A DNA stretch of 64,000 bases from an uncultured Pelagibacteraceae bacterium. Lineage in GTDB: Bacteria > Pseudomonadota > Alphaproteobacteria > Pelagibacterales > Pelagibacteraceae. Below the pieces are notes generated by a model that saw only the letters and a list, made by a program, of their open reading frames with translations, did not search any database and was not told where the DNA came from. The position numbers and the translations under genes were made by a program. The stretch's first letter is position 1. Each line of letters begins with the position of its first letter. The DNA is taken from positions 62,001 to 126,000 of the forward strand of contig CACBNI010000001.1 of assembly GCA_902540595.1 (NCBI GenBank), given 5' to 3'. Below are positions 39,687-49,862 of this stretch, one piece after another.

Positions 39687-42600
39687 CTTACTTTTTTTAT
39701 GCCTTTTAAAGTAATTGGGTTTTCTAGTTTGTCTAACATTTCTTTGGGACAAACTTGAATAAAATGATTTAATTCTTCATTGAAATTTTCAATTATTTTT
39801 TTTGAAAATTCTGACTCAGTTTCTTTAAAATGACCTGATACTAAATTTCTTAAATTTTCTTTCCAATAGTCTGTTTCAACAGTTTGCCAAACGACTGACT
39901 CTGCATTCACTTTTTTTTCAAATTGCTGTGATTTATCATAAACAAAAGCCATTCCACCAGTCATGCCTGCTGCAAAATTATCTCCTACCTCTCCTAAAAT
40001 TACTACCATACCACCAGTCATGTATTCACAACCATTTGAGTCACATCCCTCAATTACCGTTGTGGCTCCAGAATTTCTTACCGCAAACCTTTCTCCTGCT
40101 TGACCTGCTGCAAAAAGTTTGCCTGAGGTTGCTCCATATAGAACCGTATTTCCCAAAATAGTATTTTCGTTAGAAACTAAGTTGCTTTCCTCTGGTAACT
40201 TAATTGATATTGTAGCGCCTGACAGACCTTTCCCCACATAATCATTAGCATCTCCTTTAAGAACCAATTTTAAACCTTTAGAAGAAAATGCCCCAAAAGA
40301 TTGTCCTGCAGAGCCTTTAAAATTTAAAGTTAAAAAGTCATCATTAAGTTTTTCATATCCATATTTTTTATATAGATGATAAGAGATTCTTGTTCCAACA
40401 GCTCTATGCGTGTTTTGTATTGGATAAACCTTTTCAATTTTTTCTGAGTTATCTAGAGCCTTTTCTATTTCTGGCCAAATGTCTTGATCTAAAGTATCTG
40501 GCACACTATTTATCTCGGGGCTATCGCAATATCTTTTATGATTACCAGAGTCTGCTTGAACAAAAAGTGGGTTTAAATCTAAATCATCCAGATTTGGAGA
40601 ACCTTTACTAACTTGTCTCAAAAGATCAGTTCTTCCAATAATATCATTTAAAGACTTAAACCCTAGTTTAGCTAATATCTCTCTTACTTCAGTTGCAATA
40701 AATGTGAATAAATTTACAACCTTTTCAGGTGTTCCAGTAAATTTTTCTCTCAATTTTTCATCCTGTGTGCAAACACCAACTGGACAGGTATTTGAATGAC
40801 ATTGTCTTACCATGATACAACCCATAGCAACTAAGGCTGTGGTTGCAACTCCATATTCTTCAGCACCCATCATTGCTGCAATGACAACGTCTCTTCCAGT
40901 TTTAATTCCACCATCAGTCCTTAAAGTAACTTTATGTCTAAGATTATTTAGAGTTAGAACTTGATTAGCCTCGGTTAAACCCATTTCCCAAGGAATTCCA
41001 ACATATTTCACACTTGTTTGTGGAGTAGCACCTGTTCCACCATTATGTCCTGATATTAAAATTATATCTGCTTTAGCTTTAGCAACACCAGCTGCAATTG
41101 TTCCAACCCCAGAGGATGCAACTAGCTTAACTCCTATTCTCGCTTTAGGATTAATTTGTTTCAAGTCATAAATCAACTGTGCAAGATCTTCTATAGAATA
41201 AATATCATGATGCGGTGGAGGAGAGATTAATGTTACTCCAGGTGTTGAATGTCTAAGTCTCGCAATTTCTTCTGTAATTTTAAATCCTGGAAGTTGACCT
41301 CCTTCTCCGGGTTTGGCTCCTTGTGCAATTTTAATTTCAATCTCATTACAATTGTTCAAGTAATTTACTGTTACTCCAAACCTTGCAGAGGCTATTTGTT
41401 TGACTCTTGAATTAGCACTGTCACCGTTTTCTAAAACTTTAAATCTTTTTTCATCTTCTCCTCCTTCTCCACTGCAAGAAGCACCTTTTATTCTATTCAT
41501 TCCAGTAGCAAGTGTTTCATGAGCCTCTTTTGACAAAGCACCATGAGACATACTTCCGCTTCCAAATCTTTTTAAAATATTTTCTATAGGTTCAACTTCA
41601 GAAATTTCTATAGACTTATTTAATTTCTTTGTTCTGAAATCAATTAAATCTCTCAGATTAATAGGTGGTAAATTATAAATTCCCTCTGCATACCTTTTAT
41701 AAGCGTCATAAGAATTGGAACCTACAGCACTTTGTAGTAGGTGAATTAGCTTTCCTTGGTACTGATGAGTTTCTCCATTTTTTCTGTACCTATAAATTCC
41801 ACCTATTGGAAGAATTGTATCACTACTTTCAAAAGCTTCTTTGTGTATCTGTCTTATTTTTTTTTCAATTCCTGTTAAACCAATACCTGATATTTTTGAT
41901 ACAACTCCAGGGAAATAATCTGCAACAATTGTTCTACTTAAACCAACTGTTTCAAAATTACACCCACCTCTATAAGAACTTAGAACAGAAATACCCATCT
42001 TCGACATTATCTTTAAAAGTCCCGCATTTACAGACTTGATGTATCTTTCAACACATTCATCAAAGCTGAATTTTCCAAATAATTTTTTTTCATGCCTTTG
42101 ATACAAACTATCAAACGCTAGGTATGGATTTACAGTAGTTGCACCTACTCCAATTAATGTTGCAAAAGAATGGGTATCCATTGCTTCACCTGATTGAACA
42201 TTAATAGAAACATAACCTCTTAATTTTTTTTCAATTAAAAACGAGTTAATTGCACCAACTGCAAGCAGCATTGGAATTGGAAGTTTTAGGCTTGATAGCT
42301 CTTTATCACTCAAAATTAATTGGGTAACACCTTGTCTAACAGCGATTTCTGCGTCTTTTTGAATTCTTTTTATCGATTCATGCAAATTTTCACTATCTGA
42401 AAAAGTGCAATCAATCACTGAGGAATTATTACCGAAAAAATTAATAAACTTCTCAAATTGAGAATTTGATAAGATTGGACTATTTAAAACATAAATATTT
42501 TGTTTAGTTAGATTGTCAAAATCTAAGATATTTCCAAGATTTCCAAACCTAGTTTTTAAACTCATTACTTTATTTTCTCTCAAAGAATCTATTGGTGGAT

Positions 42601-44185
42601 TTGTTACTTGACTAAAGTTCTGTCTAAAAAAGTGATATAAAGGTCTGTATTTATCTGACAACACTGCAAGAGGAGTGTCATCGCCCATTGATCCAATGGC
42701 CTCTTTAGCGTCCTCCGCCATAGGGTGTAATATAAGTTCTAAATCCTCTAAACTAATTCCAAAGGCATATTGGCGTCTTCTTAGCTCATCTCCAGAGTAA
42801 GAATTCTTCTCATCAGTAACTGTCAATTTTTGATCTAAATCAATAATTTGAGAATTAAAATGTTTATACTCTTTCGCTAAATAGTCTTTAATTTGCTTAT
42901 TTTTAAAAACCTTTCCTTTTTCAATTCTAACTCCAATAATTTCACCTGGTCCTAATCTTCCTTTAGATAATATTCTTTTTTCATTAAGTTCTATCATTCC
43001 CGTTTCAGAGCCTGCAAATAATAAATTATCTTTAGTGATTGCATATCTTAAAGGTCTTAATCCATTTCTATCGTTAGCAGCGATAACCCATTCATTATCT
43101 GTTCCTGCAATAGCTGCAGGACCATCCCAAGGTTCCATAGTACTATTTAAAAAATTGAATAATTGTTGATGATCTTTAGGTAATGTTTCGTTTTTCTTAG
43201 ACCATGCGTCTGGAACCAACATAAGTTTAGCTAAGGGTGCTGGTTGACCAGATATATTTAATAATTCAAACACATTATCTAATGCAGCAGAATCGGAAGT
43301 GCCTTTTTGAATTACTGGTTTTAAGTTTTCTATATTTTCAAAAAGACCACTATTCATTTCTTGCTCATGAACTTTCATCCAATTTTTATTTCCTCTAAAT
43401 GTATTTATTTCTCCGTTATGAGCTATTGCTCTAAATGGTTGTGCCAAATTCCAACTTGGAGCAGTATTAGTGGAGAATCTTTGATGGAAAATTGCAAATC
43501 GTGAAATAAATCTCTCGTCCTTTAAATCTAAATAAAAATCTGAAATTGATTCTGCTAAAAACATTCCTTTATAAATAATTGATTTTGAGCTTAAAGAACA
43601 AATATAGAAATGATTTAAAGATTTTTTAAAAGCTTCATTTTCTATTTTTCTTCTGGTTTCGTATATTTTTCTTTCTAAATCTTTGTTTGTAAGTTCAGGA
43701 TTGTGTGATTTGAATAAGACTTGGATGATTTCAGGCATTGTTTGTAATGCCTTTTCTCCTAAAACATTTGGATTAATTGGAACTTGTCTCCATCCGTATA
43801 TACTAAAATCATTTTTTGTTAGTTCGCTCTCTACTATTGTCTTACAACTCTCTTGTGCTTCATAATCATTTCTAGGTAAGAAAATCATTCCAACACCTAT
43901 CTCCGAATTGTCATGTGTATGGCCAGTAACCTCAATTTTTTCTACAAAAAAATCCTTAGGTATTTCAACATGTATTCCTGCACCATCTCCAGTTTTTCCA
44001 TCAGCATCTACCGCACCTCGATGCCAAACTGCTTTTAAAGCTTCTATCCCATACTCAACAACCTTGCGGGATTTTTTACCTTGTGTTGAAGCAATGATTC
44101 CAACTCCACATGCATCGTGTTCCATGTCTTCTGAATAAATATGATTTTTTTTCAATAGCTGTTTATTCTTAAGATATTTATTCAC
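39683..44185 (-). CDS. gltB: Glutamate synthase (NADPH) large subunit
   Basis: 1500 residues. Class II glutamine amidotransferase domain whose nucleophile is Cys26 in MEHDACGVGIIAS, so the first 25 residues are a propeptide to be removed. Then a central domain, an FMN-binding barrel (GEGGEDEKRF, KPGEGGQLPG, GHNGGTGATPQTS), the 3Fe-4S motif CIMVRQCHSNTCPVGVC and a C-terminal GXGXG beta-helix domain. It makes glutamate from glutamine and 2-oxoglutarate, the assimilating half of GS-GOGAT. It shares one base with gltD. Confidence 0.97.
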   Translation of the reverse strand: MNKYLKNKQLLKKNHIYSEDMEHDACGVGIIASTQGKKSRKVVEYGIEALKAVWHRGAVDADGKTGDGAGIHVEIPKDFFVEKIEVTGHTHDNSEIGVGMIFLPRNDYEAQESCKTIVESELTKNDFSIYGWRQVPINPNVLGEKALQTMPEIIQVLFKSHNPELTNKDLERKIYETRRKIENEAFKKSLNHFYICSLSSKSIIYKGMFLAESISDFYLDLKDERFISRFAIFHQRFSTNTAPSWNLAQPFRAIAHNGEINTFRGNKNWMKVHEQEMNSGLFENIENLKPVIQKGTSDSAALDNVFELLNISGQPAPLAKLMLVPDAWSKKNETLPKDHQQLFNFLNSTMEPWDGPAAIAGTDNEWVIAANDRNGLRPLRYAITKDNLLFAGSETGMIELNEKRILSKGRLGPGEIIGVRIEKGKVFKNKQIKDYLAKEYKHFNSQIIDLDQKLTVTDEKNSYSGDELRRRQYAFGISLEDLELILHPMAEDAKEAIGSMGDDTPLAVLSDKYRPLYHFFRQNFSQVTNPPIDSLRENKVMSLKTRFGNLGNILDFDNLTKQNIYVLNSPILSNSQFEKFINFFGNNSSVIDCTFSDSENLHESIKRIQKDAEIAVRQGVTQLILSDKELSSLKLPIPMLLAVGAINSFLIEKKLRGYVSINVQSGEAMDTHSFATLIGVGATTVNPYLAFDSLYQRHEKKLFGKFSFDECVERYIKSVNAGLLKIMSKMGISVLSSYRGGCNFETVGLSRTIVADYFPGVVSKISGIGLTGIEKKIRQIHKEAFESSDTILPIGGIYRYRKNGETHQYQGKLIHLLQSAVGSNSYDAYKRYAEGIYNLPPINLRDLIDFRTKKLNKSIEISEVEPIENILKRFGSGSMSHGALSKEAHETLATGMNRIKGASCSGEGGEDEKRFKVLENGDSANSRVKQIASARFGVTVNYLNNCNEIEIKIAQGAKPGEGGQLPGFKITEEIARLRHSTPGVTLISPPPHHDIYSIEDLAQLIYDLKQINPKARIGVKLVASSGVGTIAAGVAKAKADIILISGHNGGTGATPQTSVKYVGIPWEMGLTEANQVLTLNNLRHKVTLRTDGGIKTGRDVVIAAMMGAEEYGVATTALVAMGCIMVRQCHSNTCPVGVCTQDEKLREKFTGTPEKVVNLFTFIATEVREILAKLGFKSLNDIIGRTDLLRQVSKGSPNLDDLDLNPLFVQADSGNHKRYCDSPEINSVPDTLDQDIWPEIEKALDNSEKIEKVYPIQNTHRAVGTRISYHLYKKYGYEKLNDDFLTLNFKGSAGQSFGAFSSKGLKLVLKGDANDYVGKGLSGATISIKLPEESNLVSNENTILGNTVLYGATSGKLFAAGQAGERFAVRNSGATTVIEGCDSNGCEYMTGGMVVILGEVGDNFAAGMTGGMAFVYDKSQQFEKKVNAESVVWQTVETDYWKENLRNLVSGHFKETESEFSKKIIENFNEELNHFIQVCPKEMLDKLENPITLKGIKKVS

Positions 44186-45624
44186 TATGCTACTTTTCTC
44201 TCTTTTAAAGATTTATTTTCTAAATAATTTTTAATTGATATAGCTGCATCTCTTCCATCTTTAATTGCCCACACTACTAAAGATGCGCCTCTAATTATGT
44301 CTCCTGCAGCAAATACCCCTCCTATGTTAGTCTCCATGGTATCAAAGTCAGCTTTAATGGTTCCCCATTTTGTTACTTGCAGCTCATTGGCATCAAACAT
44401 TTTTGGTAAATCTTCAGGATCAAAACCTAAAGCCTTGATCACCATATCTGCGTTAATTTCATAACTTGAGCCTTCTTGAACTTGAGGTTTTCTTCTGCCA
44501 CTTTCATCAGGTTCACCTAATTTAATCTGATCAACAACTAGCTTTTCAATTTTATTTGTACCTTTAAATTCTTTTGGACTTGATAGCCAAACAAATTGTA
44601 CACCTTCCTCTTCAGCATTGGCAACTTCTCTTGCTGATCCAGGCATATTTTCTTTGTCTCTTCTATATAAACATTTTACTGATTTTGCTTTTTGCCTTAT
44701 TGAAGTTCTCACACAATCCATTGCTGTATCACCACCACCAATTACAACAACATCTTTGCCTTCTGCATTTAAAATTCCTTTATCAAATAATTCTACTTCA
44801 TCGCCTAAACCTTTTTTATTTGATGCAGTTAAAAAATCCATTGCTGGAAAAATGTTATCTAAGTCATTTCCTTTTAGTTCAACTTCTCTTGCTTTATAAA
44901 CACCTGTTGCAATTAGCATTGCATCATGCTTTTTACGTAATTGATCTAAAGTTGCATCCTTTCCAACCTCAAAGTTTTGAATAAATTCTATACCACCGTC
45001 TTTTAAAAGTTTTGTTCTTCTTTCAACAATCTCTTTCTCTAATTTAAAATTTGGAATACCATAAATTAACAAGCCACCAGCTCGATCGTATCGATCGTAA
45101 ACTGTGATTTTGTATCCATTTTTTCTTAATTGTTCAGCTGCAGCTAAACCTGCTGGACCTGCTCCAATAATGCCTACACTTTGATTTTTTTCTTGATTAA
45201 CTTGAATTGGCTTTACCCATCCCTGCTCCCACGCATTATCAGTAATATACTTTTCAACAGAGCCAATAGTTACTGTTCCATGTCCAGATTGTTCAATGAC
45301 ACAATTTCCTTCACACAGTCTGTCCTGAGGACATATTCTCCCGCAAACTTCAGGCATATTATTTGTACTTTGTGATAATTCATAAGCTTCTTTAAGTCTT
45401 CCCTCAGCCGTAAGTTTTAGCCAATCAGGTATATTGTTGCTTAAAGGACAGTGAACTTGACAAAAAGGAACTCCACATTGAGAGCATCTACTTGACTGCT
45501 CTTTCGCTTTTTCATTTATATATTCGTTGTAAATCTCTTTAAAGTCTTGTTTTCTAGAACCAACTTCCCTTTTAGGTGGTGTTTGTTGACCTATTTTTAC
45601 AAATTTTAACATTTTATCAGTCAT
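44185..45624 (-). CDS. gltD: Glutamate synthase (NADPH) small subunit
   Basis: 479 residues. N-terminal cysteine clusters for 4Fe-4S centres (SRCSQCGVPFCQVHCPL, then CGRICPQDRLCEGNC), FAD-binding GIIGAGPAGLAAAEQL near residue 152, NAD(P)H-binding VVVIGGGDTAMDC near 292, and a C-terminal GVFAAGDIIRGASLVVWAI. It passes electrons from NADPH to GltB. It is first in the gltD-gltB pair, an order reversed relative to the enteric gltBD. A 6-bp palindrome lies about 60 nt upstream. Confidence 0.97.
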   Translation of the reverse strand: MTDKMLKFVKIGQQTPPKREVGSRKQDFKEIYNEYINEKAKEQSSRCSQCGVPFCQVHCPLSNNIPDWLKLTAEGRLKEAYELSQSTNNMPEVCGRICPQDRLCEGNCVIEQSGHGTVTIGSVEKYITDNAWEQGWVKPIQVNQEKNQSVGIIGAGPAGLAAAEQLRKNGYKITVYDRYDRAGGLLIYGIPNFKLEKEIVERRTKLLKDGGIEFIQNFEVGKDATLDQLRKKHDAMLIATGVYKAREVELKGNDLDNIFPAMDFLTASNKKGLGDEVELFDKGILNAEGKDVVVIGGGDTAMDCVRTSIRQKAKSVKCLYRRDKENMPGSAREVANAEEEGVQFVWLSSPKEFKGTNKIEKLVVDQIKLGEPDESGRRKPQVQEGSSYEINADMVIKALGFDPEDLPKMFDANELQVTKWGTIKADFDTMETNIGGVFAAGDIIRGASLVVWAIKDGRDAAISIKNYLENKSLKERKVA

Positions 45625-45682
45625 AATTATTTTGTAATTTTTTGCAAGTTATACGTTGATTTTATTAAATAAAGCATAAAAT

Positions 45683-45701
45683 AGGTCACTAATTATGACC
45701 T
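45683..45701. promoter_or_regulatory. Palindrome upstream of gltD and uppP
   Basis: AGGTCA (45683-45688) and TGACCT (45696-45701) are perfect arms around a 7-nt spacer, about 60 nt before the gltD ATG and 108 nt before uppP. The GC content stands out in AT-rich DNA. The spacing suits a dimeric regulator; a stem-loop in an mRNA leader is the alternative. No regulator can be named. Confidence 0.4.
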
Positions 45702-45808
45702 TTATTTGATTACTCTTCATGAATTTAAACAACTTTCTAATAAATGCATACCTAATATGATCAAATCGAATTGTTTTAAATCAATATTTTATAAGCTACG
45801 AAGAAGCG

Positions 45809-46573
45809 ATGTTTCAAAATATTATAGAAATATTAATTCTTTCGGTAATTCAAGGTGTGTCAGAATTCTTGCCAATAAGTTCATCAGCACACTTGATTCT
45901 GGTTTCAAGCTTATATGAGTTCAAATCTAATTCTTTGTTAATAGATATTAGTCTTCATTTAGGTTCTTTGTTAGCAATAATTTATTTTTTCAGAGAAGAA
46001 TTATTAGATGTTAAAAATAACAAAAGATTATTAAGTTTAATTGTTCTTGGTTCTATTCCATTAATAATTGTTGGATATATTTTATACTCTACAAATTTAA
46101 TTTATGCTCTAAGAGATATAAAAGTAATTGCATGGACTACTCTTATATTTGCAATAGTATTATACATCGCAGATAAAAATAGATTTGATAAGAAAATTTC
46201 AACTAATTTAAATATTCAAACAATATTTTTTATCGGTTTTTTTCAAATTTTATCACTTGTGCCAGGTGTAAGTAGAGCAGGTATTACAATAACTGCAGCT
46301 AGGATTTTAAAATTTAATAGAGTAGATTCTGGTAAAATATCTTTTTTACTTTCTATTCCTGCACTTAGTGGAGCAAGCTTTTTGGGGTTGAAGGATATTA
46401 TAAATCAACCGTTTGAATTAAATTACTTGGTGTTTGTTGCAATATTCTCATCTTTTATATTATCTTTTATGACAGTCAAATTTTTTTTAATTTATATAAA
46501 TAAATTTTCTATGAATGTTTTTGTAATTTATAGAATAGTAATTGCTATAATTTTGTTTCTTATTATTTATTAG
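45809..46573 (+). CDS. uppP: Undecaprenyl-diphosphatase
   Basis: 254 residues, hydrophobic, with about eight membrane segments. Family motifs: QGVSEFLPISSSAHL near residue 15 and VPGVSRAGITITAAR near 152, which form the active site. It removes a phosphate from undecaprenyl pyrophosphate, recycling the lipid carrier for peptidoglycan and glycans. Bacitracin resistance follows overexpression in other species. GAAGAAGCG just before the ATG serves as ribosome site. The 3' end overlaps the convergent EamA gene by 11 nt. Confidence 0.96.
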   Translation: MFQNIIEILILSVIQGVSEFLPISSSAHLILVSSLYEFKSNSLLIDISLHLGSLLAIIYFFREELLDVKNNKRLLSLIVLGSIPLIIVGYILYSTNLIYALRDIKVIAWTTLIFAIVLYIADKNRFDKKISTNLNIQTIFFIGFFQILSLVPGVSRAGITITAARILKFNRVDSGKISFLLSIPALSGASFLGLKDIINQPFELNYLVFVAIFSSFILSFMTVKFFLIYINKFSMNVFVIYRIVIAIILFLIIY

Positions 46574-47456
46574 TTTTTTTTATACTAGGAGCTAATTGTG
46601 AAAAAATGACTGCGCTTAAAATTAATACACAGCCTATTATATTATTCATGTTTAATATCTGATCTAAAATAATCCAGGCAGCTACGACGGCAAAAACACC
46701 TTCTAAAGAATATATAATTGCTGCTGGCGCCTCCTCTATATTCTTTTGGGCAAACATTTGGAGGGTAAAAGCTAAACCTCCAGATAAAACACCAGCATAT
46801 ATTATTGAGGAGGTTTCAAGAAGAATATCTGAAATTATAATTTCTTCAAAAGCATAAGCTGCTAGAGTTGACAATGTTGCTACTAAAAATCCCTGAAGAG
46901 CTGCATAGAATATTGGAATATCAAAAGTTTCCATAAACTTTCCAGCAAAAATTATGTGAAGTGCCCAAAATAATGAGCATAAAATAACTAAAGCATCACC
47001 TTTCATAATTTCTGAGTTAGAAAAGTTGCTTAATAAGTAAACACCATATATGCAAAGACCTATTGAGGGCCAAATACTCCAATGGACTTTTTGTGAATAA
47101 ATAAAAAATAATAATATGGGTACTAATGGAACATAAAATACTGTAAAAAATGCAGCATTAGCAACATTTGTGTATTGAAGTGACGCTTGTTGTAAAGATG
47201 TCCCTAAAAATAAAGACACACCCATTATTACTAAATATTTAAAGAACTTTGCTCTATTAGTCTCTATTTCTATTAATATTTTTTTTTTTTCATAAAATAA
47301 TGCGAAGGGGAGAATTGTAATAAAACCAACCCAAAAACGTGCAGAATTAAAAGTTAGAGGTCCAATATTATCCATCCCTGTATCCTGAGCAATAAATGCT
47401 GTACCCCATATAAAAGTAGTTACGATTGCACAAATAATCGAAAATGATTTTGTCAT
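46563..47456 (-). CDS. EamA-family (DMT) transporter
   Basis: 297 residues with about ten membrane helices in two EamA repeats. The first begins AIVTTFIWGTAFIAQDTGM with RFWVGFITILPFAL; the second has LVILCSLFWALHIIFAGKF and AAIIYSLEGVFAVVAAWIIL. Members export amino acids or other metabolites; the substrate is unknown. It follows the 2-oxoglutarate dioxygenase gene by about 20 nt on the same strand and may be co-transcribed with it. Confidence 0.9.
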   Translation of the reverse strand: MTKSFSIICAIVTTFIWGTAFIAQDTGMDNIGPLTFNSARFWVGFITILPFALFYEKKKILIEIETNRAKFFKYLVIMGVSLFLGTSLQQASLQYTNVANAAFFTVFYVPLVPILLFFIYSQKVHWSIWPSIGLCIYGVYLLSNFSNSEIMKGDALVILCSLFWALHIIFAGKFMETFDIPIFYAALQGFLVATLSTLAAYAFEEIIISDILLETSSIIYAGVLSGGLAFTLQMFAQKNIEEAPAAIIYSLEGVFAVVAAWIILDQILNMNNIIGCVLILSAVIFSQLAPSIKKTNK

Positions 47457-47477
47457 TGGTTTAATAGTTAGGAAAAC

Positions 47478-48572
47478 TTAGTATACACCATGAATCTTAC
47501 ATGCACTTCTAAAGTCTTCCATATTAATATAGCAACCAGCAATTTTTCTTTTTCCCTTAAAAGATCCTCTTCCGTGTAAAATTCTCCAGTTATTAAAAAT
47601 TAATAATTCACCAGGTTTTAAGACATGTCTCCATTGAAACTTATCCGAGTTTGCTAATTCATCAAATTTTCTAATTGCTTCATAAAATTTATTTGTAGCT
47701 TTTTCCTCAATCCTAAATTCTGTACGGTCATAATTATTGAAGCTAACTTGAACTAATTCTTTGTTATCTAATTTAAAAATAGGTCTTTTGGCTTCAAGTA
47801 TAACACCATCACCTATGTACTTTCCTGGTACATCAATTTTTGATAGTATATCAAATAAGTCTTTATTATTATTTTTCATCGTGTCACCAATATTATAACC
47901 GTCTACCATTATTGACTCACCACCATTCGCTTTATAGTCACAACATAGCAATAATTGTAAACCCGGTGCATCAATGCTATATGTCGAATCAGTATGTGGT
48001 CTTAGCTCCTCTTGAGTGTATGCGCTGTCGGCCATATCTTCATTAGACTCAAACTCCCACAATCCTCCAAAAATAGATTGCCTCACATAACCAATTTTAT
48101 TAGCAATTATTTCAACTGTCTCTAATTTTGTTTCACAGTTTGTAATTACACAAAAACCAAGACTATATAATTTTTTAAGAAATATTTTAAATCCATCATC
48201 TTTTAATAAATTTTGATAATCAATATATATATCATCCTTAATTTCATTTTTATTCCAAAGGCGTAAGTTGTTATTCTTACTTTTAGATCTTAATATGTTC
48301 TTAAATAGGTATTCGTAAGAATATTGAACTTCATTATCCATATCAGCCCATAAAACATCTATGTAATTTCCGTCGTCTCTAACTTTAGCCTTTTTGATCT
48401 GAATATTTAAATCCAAAGATGCAGTAAAAGTTTTTCTTTGGTGGGTTCTTTTATCCCAATTATTCTCATCTTTTATATGATCCCTAAGCCAAATATTAGG
48501 ATAATTTTCCTCACATTGGTTATTAAATCGTACTCTTAAACTTTTAGCTAAAATTTTGATACTTTCTATCAT
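47478..48572 (-). CDS. Fe(II)/2-oxoglutarate dioxygenase, gamma-butyrobetaine/trimethyllysine hydroxylase-like
   Basis: 364 residues, TauD/BBOX-like. Iron ligands His193 and Asp195 in RPHTDSTYS and His333 in WRILHGRGSFKGKR, with the 2-oxoglutarate arginine a few residues later. The N-terminal DUF971-like part keeps YPNIWLRDH at residues 24-32, but the cysteines that hold zinc in the eukaryotic enzymes just after this motif are absent. These enzymes hydroxylate gamma-butyrobetaine or trimethyllysine on the way to carnitine; substrate here uncertain. It is 30 nt downstream of aceF and upstream of the EamA permease. Confidence 0.82.
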   Translation of the reverse strand: MIESIKILAKSLRVRFNNQCEENYPNIWLRDHIKDENNWDKRTHQRKTFTASLDLNIQIKKAKVRDDGNYIDVLWADMDNEVQYSYEYLFKNILRSKSKNNNLRLWNKNEIKDDIYIDYQNLLKDDGFKIFLKKLYSLGFCVITNCETKLETVEIIANKIGYVRQSIFGGLWEFESNEDMADSAYTQEELRPHTDSTYSIDAPGLQLLLCCDYKANGGESIMVDGYNIGDTMKNNNKDLFDILSKIDVPGKYIGDGVILEAKRPIFKLDNKELVQVSFNNYDRTEFRIEEKATNKFYEAIRKFDELANSDKFQWRHVLKPGELLIFNNWRILHGRGSFKGKRKIAGCYINMEDFRSACKIHGVY

Positions 48573-48602
48573 TTGCTATGTTTAAATAACTTTTGAATAA
48601 AA

Positions 48603-49859
48603 TTATACTGCTAATTTATAAGCAAAATTTTTACCAAGGTTTTCTTTTAAATCATTGTTGAATCTAGCTGCTTCTGCTCCATCAATAATTCTATGATCGT
48701 AAGATAGAGAAATTGGTAACATTGTTCTTATTTTAAACTTTCCATTTATAAAAACTTGTTTTTTTTCTGATCTTCCAACACCTAAAATAGCAACCTCAGG
48801 ATAATTTATTATTGGAGTAAAAAAAGATCCACCTATTCCTCCAAGGCTTGTAATTGTCATTGACCCACCAAATAATTCCTTCTTATCTATTTTTAGATTT
48901 CTACAAAGTTCGCTAACTTCTCTTAATTCTTTACTGATTAATGAAATTTTTTTATTATTTACGTCTCTGATTTTAGGAACCATTAATCCATTTGGAGTAT
49001 CAACAGCAATTCCAATATGATAATATTTTTTGATAGTCATTTTTCCACTTTCAATTTCATCTATTGAAGAATTAAAACTTGGAAACTTTTTTAAAGAAGC
49101 TACTACTGCTTTTATAATAAATGCTAAGGGAGTAATCTTAATTTTTTCTCCAGTATAAATATCTGTTAACGAACTTCTGAAACTTTCCATTTCTGTTATA
49201 TCTGCCTCATCATGATTTGTTACATGTGGAATAGTTGTCCAAGAGTTTGTAAGATAGGTTGAGGCTAATTTCTTTACCCTTGGTATGTCTTTAATCTCAA
49301 CTTTTCCAAAACTTGCATGCTCATATTCATTTTTAATTTTACTCGGTTTTACTTCTTTTATTACATTATTATTTACTGATTTTAAGGAAACAAACTTTTT
49401 AATATCATCCTCTACGACTCTACCGTCTTTTTCGCTACCTACTACTTCATTAATATTTACACCTAGCTCTCTCGCAAATTTTCTTGCCTTTGGACTTGCA
49501 GAGGAAATATTTGTAACTTTATTTTTGGTTATAGAAATTTGTTCAGTTGCTTCTTTTGTTTCCACGATTGTTTCAGATTGTTTTTCAATTTTTACATCTT
49601 CTTTAATTTTATTTTCATTTGACGTACGTTCTAATATTAAAATGAAATCACCCTCTGAAACCTTATCTCCAACTTTTAGTTTTAGATACTTAACTTTTCC
49701 TTCATAAATTGATGGAATTTCAACACTAGATTTATCACTTTCTATAGTTATTAAAGGATCATTTTTGCCAATTGACTGGCCTTCGCTAACTAATACTTCA
49801 ATTACTTCAACGTCTTTAAATTCTCCAATATTTGGAACTTTAATATCGATCTCTGACAT
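48603..49859 (-). CDS. aceF: Pyruvate dehydrogenase E2, dihydrolipoamide acetyltransferase
   Basis: 418 residues. One N-terminal lipoyl domain with the lipoyl lysine Lys43 in ESDKSSVEI, a peripheral-subunit-binding domain with SASPKARKFARELGVN near residue 125, and a catalytic domain ending in the SYDHRIIDGAEAARF active-site motif. It forms the core that transfers acetyl to CoA. It is 3 nt downstream of aceE. Enteric AceF has three lipoyl domains; here one sits on E2 and another on E1. No lpd (E3) gene is adjacent. Confidence 0.95.
   Translation of the reverse strand: MSEIDIKVPNIGEFKDVEVIEVLVSEGQSIGKNDPLITIESDKSSVEIPSIYEGKVKYLKLKVGDKVSEGDFILILERTSNENKIKEDVKIEKQSETIVETKEATEQISITKNKVTNISSASPKARKFARELGVNINEVVGSEKDGRVVEDDIKKFVSLKSVNNNVIKEVKPSKIKNEYEHASFGKVEIKDIPRVKKLASTYLTNSWTTIPHVTNHDEADITEMESFRSSLTDIYTGEKIKITPLAFIIKAVVASLKKFPSFNSSIDEIESGKMTIKKYYHIGIAVDTPNGLMVPKIRDVNNKKISLISKELREVSELCRNLKIDKKELFGGSMTITSLGGIGGSFFTPIINYPEVAILGVGRSEKKQVFINGKFKIRTMLPISLSYDHRIIDGAEAARFNNDLKENLGKNFAYKLAV
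49714..49754. repeat. Copy 1 of a 41-bp repeat, in the aceF lipoyl domain
   Basis: These 41 bases are identical to 52759-52799 in aceE, same orientation. They encode the strand and hairpin that carry the lipoyl lysine. Identity at third codon positions points to recent duplication or gene conversion rather than only protein-level conservation. Confidence 0.85.
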
Positions 49860-49862
49860 CTT

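Noticed and set aside
41665-42039. 124-residue plus-strand frame, and similar ones at 39928, 40390 and 43683
   Set aside because: Antisense to gltB; long opposite-strand frames are common where the sense gene is long and AT-rich.
44574-44984. 136-residue plus-strand frame
   Set aside because: Leucine/histidine-rich antisense shadow of gltD, which has intact flavin and NADPH motifs.
45706-45918. 70-residue plus-strand frame
   Set aside because: Runs out of frame into uppP, which has a ribosome site and clear family motifs.
49285-49707. 140-residue plus-strand frame
   Set aside because: Antisense to the aceF linker and lipoyl region; serine/threonine-rich composition is the complement of the lysine-rich linker.
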